From Singulisphaera sp. (GTDB lineage: Bacteria > Planctomycetota > Planctomycetia > Isosphaerales > Isosphaeraceae), in assembly GCA_027451445.1 (NCBI GenBank), contig DAIDJG010000441.1, positions 1 to 32,997 on the forward strand: a DNA stretch of 32,997 nt, read 5' to 3'. Made by a program: the position numbers and the translations under genes. The notes under the pieces were generated by a model. That model searched no databases. It was not told the DNA's origin and worked only from the letters and a program-made list of their open reading frames with translations. Positions 24,911-32,997 of the stretch are shown piece by piece; positions within the stretch are counted from its first letter, which is position 1, and the number at the start of each line of letters is the position of its first letter.

Positions 24911-27900
24911 TCAGAGGCGAGCGTGGCGGCTGTTCCGCTTAATGGCGATGACGCTCGGGCCCAGTGGTCCCTGCGGTGGTCGGATCGACGGTTGCGAAGG
25001 AACCTTCCGTGCGGTGCGTGAACCGCCGCTCACGAACGAGGAGGTCATCGTCGACGTCCGGCTCACGGACGCAGTATCGGCCGCCGTCAGCAACGGGGCA
25101 TCGCGGTTCGCCACATCAATGAATGGCGACGCGCCGTACTGGAGCAGGAATGTTCGGTACCCCGGCGCATTGTGGGCTAAGTCGTTCAGAAGTTCGCCGT
25201 TCGTGGCCACGACCGGCGTTTGATGCAGGGCGATCGCGTGCAGGAGGTCGTTGATCACCTGGCCGGTGGGTACGATGATCAGCGTGTTGGTATTGGGGTT
25301 GAACGCCAGCTTCGCGTTGTACGGCACGTCCGCATAGCCGGAATTCCCCGTGGTCACGCCGCCGCTGTGGGGAACGAGCATCACGCCGAAACGGCTCAGG
25401 GTCTGCGGTGTAAACGACAGCGGTTCGCTGAAGCTCACCGAAACGTAGCCCAGGGGGTTGGTAATCAGCGACTCGGGCGGATTGGTCGATGTGATCCTGA
25501 AGGGCGATTGCCCGGCGCCGATGGGGTTGGAGGTCACGCCGAACGTCGTGTAGAAACTCGCTCCGTTGGATGCGGAGGGCGACTGGTTCAACAACGTTCC
25601 GTTATTGGGGAACTTCGTATCGTCGGTCACGTTGCGAGAGACCGAAACCAGGTAAAGCATTCCGCGCGTGAGTGTGGTCTCAGGCGTCAAATAGGCCGTG
25701 TGATTCGTGGGGCTGTACGCGACTGCAGAGGGCTCCAACTGATAAGAGCCACCACTCACCGGCTCGCCCAGAAGCTGGATCGTGTTCGTGTTGATCGTGT
25801 AGGGATCCATCGCCTTGTTGAAAACGATGGCAATCGTGTCCGGCTGAGGAATCCCATTGTTGTTGATCGGTACCGTGCCCTCGTACGCGGAGACGGACGT
25901 GACCACCGGGGCCGCGGACGTGATCGGCGGGGGAAGGTATTCAAACGAGGCGTAGTAATTGCCGGGCACGCCGGCATTGCTCAATAACGGGTTGCCCGCG
26001 AGGTCGAAGAGGTTGTTGATCGAAATGAGGTAAATGTTGGTTGTGAGGGGTTCATGCGGTGTGAGTATGATCGTGGACGTGCCGTTGGCGTTGTCGGTGT
26101 AGGTGGCCGTCGCGGGGACGGGGAGGTCGCCCGCGTCGATGCCGCTGGGCGCGGTCCATAAATTGCCCGTCTGTTGCTGGGCAGTCTGCCCATCCGGGCC
26201 GCTGGGAATCAGCATGACGCAGAACGGATTGCCCGCGAATCCCGTCGCGTTCGGGTCCTGCGACGAAAGTCCGGTAAGAGGATGGCTGAGGGTGACGATC
26301 ACCTGCCCGTTGTTGGGCAGCGGGAGCGTGGTGCCATTGTAGAACCCGCCGGGGTTGTTGACGCTGACGACCTTCAGCTTCGTCCAGATCGAGACGGGTA
26401 GCGAGGCCGGCGAAAGTGCGCTCTGGGTACCGCCCGACGTCAGCGCAGCGGAGGCCGCGAAGGTGTAAACGCCATCGGCCAGGGGCAGATCGCTGCCGCC
26501 GTTGAGCGTGACCGTGGCCGTGCCGTTGATGGCCTGAACGGGGTTGCCGAGGCGAACCGGGAAACTGGGATTGGTGTCGTTGTAAAGCTGGACGAAGGCG
26601 TTTGCGGGCGACACGTTGGCGACGGTGAACATGAGTGGAGCCGTCGCCGACCCGTCGTCGCGGGTGATCCGGTCGGAGTGGCTTACGCCGGTGTCACTGG
26701 TGGGGCTTAGCACGGGTCGGCCCGGCACTCCGGATGCCCCGCCGGCGTTGGTGACGGTTGTCGCTGAGAACTCGGACGTGTTGCCACTCGGATCGGTCGC
26801 GGTGGCGGCGAGGTATTGGCCCGAGAGAACCTCGTTGACCTGGAACGTGAACACGGGCGTATTGCCGCTCGCGTCCGTGGTCGCGTTCACGAAACCGAGA
26901 AACGTCTGCCCCTGGCCGTACCCGGTGGGATCGGCGGCGGGGTTGGAGAAGAACTCGATGCGGAACGTTGTGTTGGGTGTGCTGTTGAGCGTGCCGGTGA
27001 TCGTCGTCGTGCCGCCGCTGATGCTGGGCGCGTTGAGCACTGGGTAGTTTGGCAGGTTGTTGACGCCGGCGTGCGGACCGCCGGGCGAATTGATCAACGG
27101 CGCTCCAGAGCCCCCGAGATCGATGCCGAGCCCGGCGTTGCCGAAGATCTGGTTGCCGAGGATGCTGTTCCCCTCGGTGGTGGTGCTGGCTGCTGTCGCC
27201 GTGTTGATCGCAATGTCCACTCCGTCCGCCGGGACGACCGCGGTCCCGGTTGGGCTGGTGCCGTACGCAATGATGTTGCCCGAACCGCTGGAGGTGCCGC
27301 CGATCGTGTTGGCGGACGCGTCGATGATCGCGACGCCGGGTCCCTTATTGCCGAGCGGGGCGTTGCCGACCGCGTTGGTCCCAATGAAGTTGCCCGCGAC
27401 GAGGTTCCCGGTGTTGGTGTCGCCTGCGAGCTCATTTGCCCCGTTGATCGAGACACCGCCCTCGCCATTGCCCGAGATCACGTTTGCTGCGCCGATCGAC
27501 GTGCCGCCGACGGTGTTGTTCGCGCAGTCGACCCCAACGCCGTAGCCGCTGTTCGGCGCGGCGGCGGTCGCCGCGGCGTTGGTACCGAGGAAGTTCCCTT
27601 CGACGAGGTCGCCGCCGGTGCCGATCAGATCGATGGCGTCGAAGGCTTGCCCGCCGCCTGTTCCCTGGTTTGGGATGAACGCGTCGAAATTGCCGATGGC
27701 CAGGCCGCTTATGGTGGAGTTGCCCCCGGCGATCTCGAGTCCGTTGACAGCGCCGGCGATCGATCCGTCGAGCACGATCTTGAGCACAGCGTTGTCGCCG
27801 AGGCCGGAACCGTTCGTGTCGGTCGCTGCGCCGGGTTGCGTGTAGCCGTCGATGACGACGGGGTTGATCACCGTCGGTAGCGCAGACTCCGGCTTGATCG

Positions 27901-29962
27901 TCCAAATGCCCCCCAGGAAACCGCTGTCGGAGCTCGGGATGTCGAAAGTGATCTCGTCGGTGCCCACTGGCAAGGTGGTGACCTGGGCCTGTTCCGGCGG
28001 GGTGAGCGAACCGATGCCGAGCGTGCCGTTGACCAGCTCGATCGCCTGGCGCAGGGAGAGCGTGTTACCCAGCGTGTTCGTGTCGGACGTCGTATTCACC
28101 ACGATCTGCAATCCCGCGGGCAGGCCGGCCTGGACGGCCTTCGAGAACTCCGACGTGTTGCCGTTCGGATCAGTTGCGGTTGTCGTGATGAACTTGCCGA
28201 CGAGGTTTTTCCCGGTGCTGATCGAGAAGTCCGCGTTGCCGTTGGCGTCGGTCGTGACGTGAGCGTTGATAATCGCCTGCTGCCCCTGACCGTAACCCGA
28301 GGGATCGGCAGACTGGCTGGCATACACGAAGATGGTGAATGACGTGTTGGGTATGCTGTTCAGCGCACCGATGATGGACGTGTCGCCGCTAGTCGTCGGA
28401 ACACTGGTGATGATTGGGTAATTCTGCAAGTCGTCGGGGCCGGTATGTGGTCCACGAGGCGTGTTGACGAGGGGGACGCCGGTACCGCCGAGGTCGATCC
28501 CGAGTGGCGCATTGTCATAAACGTTGTTGCCGTCGAGCCGGTCGCCTGTGCTGGGGGTGAAGGAGCTGTCGAAAGAGACGACGATGCCGCCGGCCTGCGC
28601 GAGGCCTGAGCGGCCGTTGTTGTCGATCGTGTTCGCTGCGCCGAGCGCGGTGCCGCCGATCGTGTTGTTAGAGGCGTCGACGATCAACACGCCCGTGCGC
28701 GCGTTCCCCAGCGACTTGTCCACCCCCTCGTCGGTTCCGATGAAGTTGGCAGCGACCTCGTTACCGGTGGCGCTGGCGCCTGAGATGAGCACACCGACGC
28801 CGGAGGGGCCAGAACCGAGGGCCGTGTGCGCCGAGATGACATTGCCCACGGCGAGGCCGTTCTGGGCATCGACCCATCCGACGGAATTGTCGGGTGCGTC
28901 GTTCAGCATGACGCCGAAGGCGCCCTGAGGATTTCCGTGTGGGGTGAGTTCCCCGGTGATGTCGGTGCCGATTCGGTTGTCGGCGATGGTGTTATTCGTC
29001 GAGTTCGAGTCCGCGATCTCGACGTCGCCCGTTTGGTCGTTCGTGGAGCCGTTCCCGGCGATCGTGTTGGTCGGACTACCGGTGTAGCCAGCAATCGCGC
29101 CGACGACGTTATTCGACGCTCCGTTGTTGATTAGCACACCGTCGCCGCCGTTGGCGAGTACGGTCTGGCCGCCGGAGTCGAGACCGATCAGGTTGCCCTG
29201 GACCATGTTCCCTGAGGCGCCGGGCCCCGTGATCTGAAGCCCGGTCGACAGGTTGCCGGAGATGACATTGACTGCGGCTCCCGCGTCTCCGCCGATGGTG
29301 TTGTTCGTGATTCCCGTGACGAGCACGCCGAACGAATTGGGAACGCGGGAGAGCCCCAGTGCATCGGTGCCGATGAAGTTACCGGTGATGAGATTACTGC
29401 CATTCTGCTCCAACTCGATTCCTGCACCTGGAAATCCACTGATCGCCAGCCCCTCGACCGTGCTGTTCCCCCCCTGGAGGACGAGACCGTTGGCTGTCGG
29501 GCCAGCATTGGCGCCGCTGAGAGCGATGACGATCTTGGCATTGTCGGTGGAGGCCGTATTGCCGGTATTGACCGTGGAGCCCGGCTGTGAGTACCCGTTG
29601 ACCGTAACCGGGGAAGTGATGATTGGCAGTGCACCGAAGGGGGCGATCGTCCAGACGCCATTCGTAAAGCCAGGGTCCGACGACGGAATGTCGAAATCGA
29701 TCGTAGACGAGCTGCCCAGCGCGGAGCCACTGATTTGCTCTTGCTGTTTCTGACTCAACGACGAGACGGACAAGGTCCCGTCGACGATCTCGATTGCGTC
29801 TCGCAGCGTGAGGAATAAGGTGCCCGCTGCGTCGGACGTCGTGTCCACCGTGAGGATCGTCGCGGGCAAGCAGCGCCGTTCGAGTGGCTCGACCGAAGGG
29901 GCTCGGCTGTTGCCGCGGCGCAGGCAGTTGGAATACCGGGGGCGTCGGGTTTGAGACCCCAT
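24911..29962 (-). CDS. Giant secreted parallel beta-helix protein with duplicated N-terminal half and Ig-like C-terminus
   Basis: A 1683-residue surface protein. Start ATG 29962 is preferred because AAAGGA lies 10 nt upstream; the ATG at 29971 sits almost on that site. The N-terminus SVEPLERRCLPATIL resembles the planctomycete LEPR-XLL export motif. Two similar units follow: about 37-613 and 619-1071. Each opens with a CSLREA-like block (TTSDAAGTLFLTLRDAIEIV; TTSDTNTLGNTLSLRQAIEL), then FDIPSSD, a GYSQPG/GYTQPG segment and rows of right-handed beta-helix turns with NFIGTD, NTIGG and NVISGN repeats, and closes with a GYGQGQ plus DPNGNTSEFS domain. After about 1080 come Ig-like and SbsA-like domains (for example IAIVFNKAMDPYTINTNTI). 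Probably an adhesin or envelope component. No cell-wall anchor or sorting signal was recognised at the C-terminus. Confidence 0.9.
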   Translation of the reverse strand: MGSQTRRPRYSNCLRRGNSRAPSVEPLERRCLPATILTVDTTSDAAGTLFLTLRDAIEIVDGTLSVSSLSQKQQEQISGSALGSSSTIDFDIPSSDPGFTNGVWTIAPFGALPIITSPVTVNGYSQPGSTVNTGNTASTDNAKIVIALSGANAGPTANGLVLQGGNSTVEGLAISGFPGAGIELEQNGSNLITGNFIGTDALGLSRVPNSFGVLVTGITNNTIGGDAGAAVNVISGNLSTGLQITGPGASGNMVQGNLIGLDSGGQTVLANGGDGVLINNGASNNVVGAIAGYTGSPTNTIAGNGSTNDQTGDVEIADSNSTNNTIADNRIGTDITGELTPHGNPQGAFGVMLNDAPDNSVGWVDAQNGLAVGNVISAHTALGSGPSGVGVLISGASATGNEVAANFIGTDEGVDKSLGNARTGVLIVDASNNTIGGTALGAANTIDNNGRSGLAQAGGIVVSFDSSFTPSTGDRLDGNNVYDNAPLGIDLGGTGVPLVNTPRGPHTGPDDLQNYPIITSVPTTSGDTSIIGALNSIPNTSFTIFVYASQSADPSGYGQGQQAIINAHVTTDANGNADFSISTGKNLVGKFITTTATDPNGNTSEFSKAVQAGLPAGLQIVVNTTSDTNTLGNTLSLRQAIELVNGTLGIGSLTPPEQAQVTTLPVGTDEITFDIPSSDSGFLGGIWTIKPESALPTVINPVVIDGYTQPGAATDTNGSGLGDNAVLKIVLDGSIAGAVNGLEIAGGNSTISGLAIGNFDAFIPNQGTGGGQAFDAIDLIGTGGDLVEGNFLGTNAAATAAAPNSGYGVGVDCANNTVGGTSIGAANVISGNGEGGVSINGANELAGDTNTGNLVAGNFIGTNAVGNAPLGNKGPGVAIIDASANTIGGTSSGSGNIIAYGTSPTGTAVVPADGVDIAINTATAASTTTEGNSILGNQIFGNAGLGIDLGGSGAPLINSPGGPHAGVNNLPNYPVLNAPSISGGTTTITGTLNSTPNTTFRIEFFSNPAADPTGYGQGQTFLGFVNATTDASGNTPVFTFQVNEVLSGQYLAATATDPSGNTSEFSATTVTNAGGASGVPGRPVLSPTSDTGVSHSDRITRDDGSATAPLMFTVANVSPANAFVQLYNDTNPSFPVRLGNPVQAINGTATVTLNGGSDLPLADGVYTFAASAALTSGGTQSALSPASLPVSIWTKLKVVSVNNPGGFYNGTTLPLPNNGQVIVTLSHPLTGLSSQDPNATGFAGNPFCVMLIPSGPDGQTAQQQTGNLWTAPSGIDAGDLPVPATATYTDNANGTSTIILTPHEPLTTNIYLISINNLFDLAGNPLLSNAGVPGNYYASFEYLPPPITSAAPVVTSVSAYEGTVPINNNGIPQPDTIAIVFNKAMDPYTINTNTIQLLGEPVSGGSYQLEPSAVAYSPTNHTAYLTPETTLTRGMLYLVSVSRNVTDDTKFPNNGTLLNQSPSASNGASFYTTFGVTSNPIGAGQSPFRITSTNPPESLITNPLGYVSVSFSEPLSFTPQTLSRFGVMLVPHSGGVTTGNSGYADVPYNAKLAFNPNTNTLIIVPTGQVINDLLHAIALHQTPVVATNGELLNDLAHNAPGYRTFLLQYGASPFIDVANRDAPLLTAADTASVSRTSTMTSSFVSGGSRTARKVPSQPSIRPPQGPLGPSVIAIKRNSRHARL

Positions 29963-30534
29963 GGGTCGCATTTCCTTTTACGATCAGTCGCCGGTGTGTG
30001 CCCGCCAGGGTCCGTCACAACCAAGCTGGTATTCCTTATGCTGGACCGCTCGCGCTTCCGGTTGCCACCGGGGCCATCCGGAAAGCTCTCCGCAGGGCGG
30101 GAATGGTCCACCACTTCTCCACGAAACCGGCGGGCACCGCCGTGACGACGTCTTCGGACAGATGTTTTCAGGACATGTATTCTATCTGGCGGGTCGTCTC
30201 CATGGAATCATGCTCCCACGACAGCAAACGGCAGATCCCGACTCGTGGGTGCGCCCGTTGATAACGAGGTGGGAAGGCGCTCGGGCCAACGACGCAGCTC
30301 GCGTGGGGGAGGCAAGTCGCGCTCAATTAATCCCGAGCGTCTCGAAATTGTTTGACTTTGCTTGAAAAACCGGGCACCGTTCCGTTACAGTGTGTCGATA
30401 GATAATCCTTAAGTGGATCGTGCTTTGCCGACCATCGAAACCACACCGCACGCACGGGACGGGTCGCAGCCACTGACCTACCGGGTGCGAATTCCCGCCG
30501 TGATCGATCCAAACCACGAAGAGAGGAGCGACCG
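29963..30534. other. Divergent intergenic region between the beta-helix and DUF1549 genes
   Basis: About 570 bp between two divergent genes, so it should carry both promoters. Short open frames cross it on both strands but none has a recognisable domain or a good start. A moderate plus-strand promoter candidate is at 30362-30391. Nothing convincing was found for the minus-strand gene beyond its ribosome site. Confidence 0.5.
30362..30391 (+). promoter_or_regulatory. Possible promoter of the DUF1549/DUF1553 gene
   Basis: TTGAAA (30362-30367, 5 of 6 to the -35 consensus) and TACAGT (30386-30391, 4 of 6 to -10) are 18 bp apart, about 140 bp before the start codon, in a locally AT-richer patch. 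Suggestive only. Confidence 0.35.
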
Positions 30535-32997
30535 ATGCACGCTCGTCGTACCACGGGGCTGAGGCTGGCGCTGGCTGGCACGCTCCTGTTGGCGCTGGGA
30601 GCTGAGACGGTGAAGGCCGGCGAGGATCCGGCCCAGGTGATCGGGACGCCCTCCTCTGTGGCGATCACGCCGAACGACGCCAAGCTACTTGGCCGCAGGG
30701 CGACCCGGCAGCTCATCGCGACGGCGACTTATGCGGACGGGACGGTTCGTGACCTGACGCGGGCGCTCGAATGGGTCAGCCTCAATCCTGAGATCGCGGC
30801 GGTCTCCGCGAAGGGGCAGGTCGTGCCCAAGGCAAACGGGACCGCGGCCATCGTGGCGAGGCGAGGGAGCGTCGAGGCAAAGACCGAGGTGAAGGTCGAG
30901 CGGATGGAGCAACCGGCGCCGGTGAGCTTCCGACGGGACGTGATCCCGGCGTTTAGCCAGGCCGGCTGTAACATGGGGGCGTGCCACGGGACGCCGACCG
31001 GGAAGGGAGGCTTCAAGCTGAGCCTTCGCGGTTACCTCCCCGACCAGGACTATTCAATCCTCACCCGCGAAGCGGGCGGTCGGCGCATCGCGCCGTTGGC
31101 GGCCGAGACCAGCCTCATCCTGCGCAAGCCGCTCGGAGAGGTTCCCCACGAAGGGGGGCTACGGCTGTCGCGCAGCTCGAAGACGTACGAGTTCCTTCAC
31201 GACTGGGTCCAGGAGGGGGGGAAGGACGATCCTAATGCCGTCGCCCCCGTTAAGCTGGAGATCCTGCCCGGGAACCGCGTACTCAACGCACCCGCCAAGG
31301 CGCAACAGGTGGTGGCGCTTTTGACGTTGGCCGATGGGACGGTTCGCGATGTCACGCCGATTTGCTACTACGACTCGTCGAACCCCGAGATCGCGGGAGT
31401 TGATGCGGACGGTTATGTGACGTTCAAGTCGCGGGGCGAGGTGGCCGTCATCGCCCACTATCTGAGCCTGGTGGCCAACGTGCGGCTCACGCACCTGGTC
31501 GACGTGCCGGGATTCAAACTGGCCGACGTGCCTCAGGACAACGTGATCGACAAGGCGGTGGTGGCCAAGCTCAACCGGATGCGAATCAGCCCGTCGGAGT
31601 CGTGCACGGATAGCGAGTTCATCCGGCGCGTCTATCTCGACACGATCGGTATCCTGCCGAAGCCAGAGGAAGTGCAGGCGTTCCTCGCCGATCCCTCGGC
31701 CGACCGTCGGGCCAAGGTGGTGGACCGCTTGCTCGTCCGGACGGAGTTCTACGATTTCTGGACACTGAAATTCGCCGACATCCTCCGCTCCAACGGCCGG
31801 CTCATTCAGCCGAAGGGGGCGTATGTCTTCAATCGGTGGATCCGCACCGAGCTGGAGCGGAACACGCCGATGGACCAGTTCGTGCGCGAGCTGCTCACGG
31901 CGGATGGGTCGAGCTTCAATAACCCCGCGACCAACTACTATCGGATTAGCCGGGACCCCGAAAACTCGGTCGAAACCACGGCCCAGCTTTTCCTCGGGGT
32001 CCGCATTCAGTGCGCCAAGTGCCACAACCATCCGTTTGAGCGGTGGACGCAGGACGATTACTACGGCTTTGCGGCGTTCTTCTCGCAGATCGGCCGCAAG
32101 AAGGGGGCACAGACGGAGGAGGAGGTGGTCTTTTCGACCGGGTCAGGCGATGTCCGGCAGCCTCGTACAGGGCAGGTCATGGCGCCGAAGGCGCTGGGGG
32201 GACCGGTGCTGGACGATGCCAAGGTGCCCGATCGCCGGACGCGGCTCGCGGCGTGGCTGACCGGCCCGAGCAACCCGTTCTTCGCGAAGAGCCTGGCCAA
32301 TCGGGTCTGGTATCACCTCATGGGCCGGGGGATCGTCGAACCGGTCGATGACTTCCGCGACTCGAACCCAGCTTCGAACGACGAGCTGCTCGACGGCCTG
32401 ACCGAGGAGTTCGTCAAGAATGGGTTCGACCTCAAGAAGCTCATCCGCTCGATCCTGACCAGCCGGACCTACCAGTTGAGCGCACGGACGAATGAGCTCA
32501 ATGCGGACGACTCTCTCTACTTCTCGCACGCCTTGACCAAGCTTCTCCCGGCCGAAGTCTTGCTCGACGCGATCTCGACCGTCACTGAAACGGTGACGCC
32601 CTTCGACGGCCTGCCCAAAGGCGCCCGCGCGACGCAGATTCCCGATGGCAAGATGGAGAACCCGTTCCTGAAAACCTTCGGCCGGCCGGCGCGCGAGCTT
32701 GCCTGCGAGTGCGAACGCGAGAGCGATTCGAACCTGTCGCAGGCGCTCCAGCTCATCGGTGGTGCCACGGTCAACGGCAAGCTCCGCGACGACAACGGGC
32801 GAATGGCAGGTCTCGCGAAGAGCGCAAAGACGCCGGAGCAGATTACGCAGGAACTTTATATGATCGCGCTGGCGCGCACGCCGAACTCCACCGAGCTCGC
32901 TGCGGCCATCAAGCATCTGTCCGGGGCCTCGGATCGCCGGCAGGCGGTGGAAGACCTCGGGTGGGTGTTGATCAACTCGAAGGAATTCCTGTTCCGC
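30535..32997 (+). CDS. Planctomycete DUF1549/DUF1553 surface protein with BIG2 domains, C-terminus beyond the window edge
   Basis: At least 821 residues, open at the right edge. ATG 30535 has GAGAGGAG with 6 nt spacing. A Sec signal peptide spans about 1-30 (LRLALAGTLLLALGAE...KAG). A BIG2-like Ig domain (about 40-115) is followed by AGCNMGACHG (Cys145, Cys150, His151), a cytochrome-like CNxGxCHG motif. A second BIG2-like domain (about 250-310) leads into DUF1549 (about 340-540) with CAKCHNHPFERW, a CxxCH haem-binding motif (Cys493, Cys496, His497), and then DUF1553 (about 565 on) with NPFFAKSLANRVWYHLMGRG. Family proteins are abundant in planctomycetes, usually followed by a DUF1501 gene, which would lie outside the window. 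Haem binding is inferred; function is unsettled, and polysaccharide use has been suggested from context in other genomes. Confidence 0.92.
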   Translation, partial: MHARRTTGLRLALAGTLLLALGAETVKAGEDPAQVIGTPSSVAITPNDAKLLGRRATRQLIATATYADGTVRDLTRALEWVSLNPEIAAVSAKGQVVPKANGTAAIVARRGSVEAKTEVKVERMEQPAPVSFRRDVIPAFSQAGCNMGACHGTPTGKGGFKLSLRGYLPDQDYSILTREAGGRRIAPLAAETSLILRKPLGEVPHEGGLRLSRSSKTYEFLHDWVQEGGKDDPNAVAPVKLEILPGNRVLNAPAKAQQVVALLTLADGTVRDVTPICYYDSSNPEIAGVDADGYVTFKSRGEVAVIAHYLSLVANVRLTHLVDVPGFKLADVPQDNVIDKAVVAKLNRMRISPSESCTDSEFIRRVYLDTIGILPKPEEVQAFLADPSADRRAKVVDRLLVRTEFYDFWTLKFADILRSNGRLIQPKGAYVFNRWIRTELERNTPMDQFVRELLTADGSSFNNPATNYYRISRDPENSVETTAQLFLGVRIQCAKCHNHPFERWTQDDYYGFAAFFSQIGRKKGAQTEEEVVFSTGSGDVRQPRTGQVMAPKALGGPVLDDAKVPDRRTRLAAWLTGPSNPFFAKSLANRVWYHLMGRGIVEPVDDFRDSNPASNDELLDGLTEEFVKNGFDLKKLIRSILTSRTYQLSARTNELNADDSLYFSHALTKLLPAEVLLDAISTVTETVTPFDGLPKGARATQIPDGKMENPFLKTFGRPARELACECERESDSNLSQALQLIGGATVNGKLRDDNGRMAGLAKSAKTPEQITQELYMIALARTPNSTELAAAIKHLSGASDRRQAVEDLGWVLINSKEFLFR

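Noticed and set aside
26816-27880. Plus-strand open frames of up to 354 codons opposite the beta-helix gene
   Set aside because: They mirror the low-complexity repeats of the real gene and show only Arg/Val/Asp-rich shadow sequence.

Overview
The window looks like chromosomal DNA of a GC-rich planctomycete (Planctomycetota, probably an Isosphaeraceae/Gemmataceae relative). This is inferred from family content: a DUF1559 protein with a pilin-type N-terminus and a DG-type C-terminal motif, a giant parallel beta-helix surface protein with an LEPR-XLL-like N-terminus, a BIG2/DUF1549/DUF1553 protein with haem-like Cys motifs, a DUF885 peptidase and a DUF4349 lipoprotein. I see no tRNA, rRNA, CRISPR array, prophage or transposase gene.

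Layout. At the left edge is gap (GAPDH, minus strand, cut by the window edge), with a near-consensus promoter in the region it shares with a divergent DUF885 peptidase gene (1180-2952). That gene converges, across a strong hairpin, on a minus-strand block: a secreted protein of unknown function (3024-4136), two overlapping paralogous FHA-domain genes (4386-5332), then a tight three-gene cluster of a GT-C type membrane glycosyltransferase, an extended SDR sugar-nucleotide epimerase-like protein and a methyltransferase with a Cys-rich tail (5546-10467). Further right come a DUF4349 lipoprotein, a UxaA/GarD-family dehydratase and a secreted PQQ-type sugar dehydrogenase (10671-14943). Next is a purine/aromatic biosynthesis stretch on the minus strand: purQ, an NYN-domain nuclease-like gene, purL (with two PurS-like domains at its N-terminus) and tyrA (15020-20769). 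A single-chain L-serine dehydratase (21115-22542, plus strand) converges on the DUF1559 gene. The last third holds a wrecked Phd/YefM-RelE toxin-antitoxin locus (24238-24775), the 1683-residue beta-helix protein (24911-29962, minus) and the start of the DUF1549/DUF1553 protein (30535 to the right edge, plus).

The most unusual material is non-coding. A 167-170 bp element with 39-bp terminal inverted repeats occurs twice (10399-10565, 15800-15969). Each copy overlaps the 5' end of a minus-strand gene and appears to supply a Shine-Dalgarno sequence, a GTG start and an N-terminal Pro-rich leader; for purQ there is no good alternative start. A second, unrelated 167-bp element (13334-13500) has a perfect 27-bp terminal inverted repeat enclosing three abutting stems. 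This is a cloverleaf-like layout in which two hairpin loops are perfectly complementary to each other over 10 nt.

The genes do not form one single pathway. Purine synthesis is the clearest shared task (purL and purQ), and the glycosyltransferase-epimerase-methyltransferase cluster is likely one transcription unit for a surface glycan or lipid. The rest are cell-surface proteins and housekeeping enzymes.
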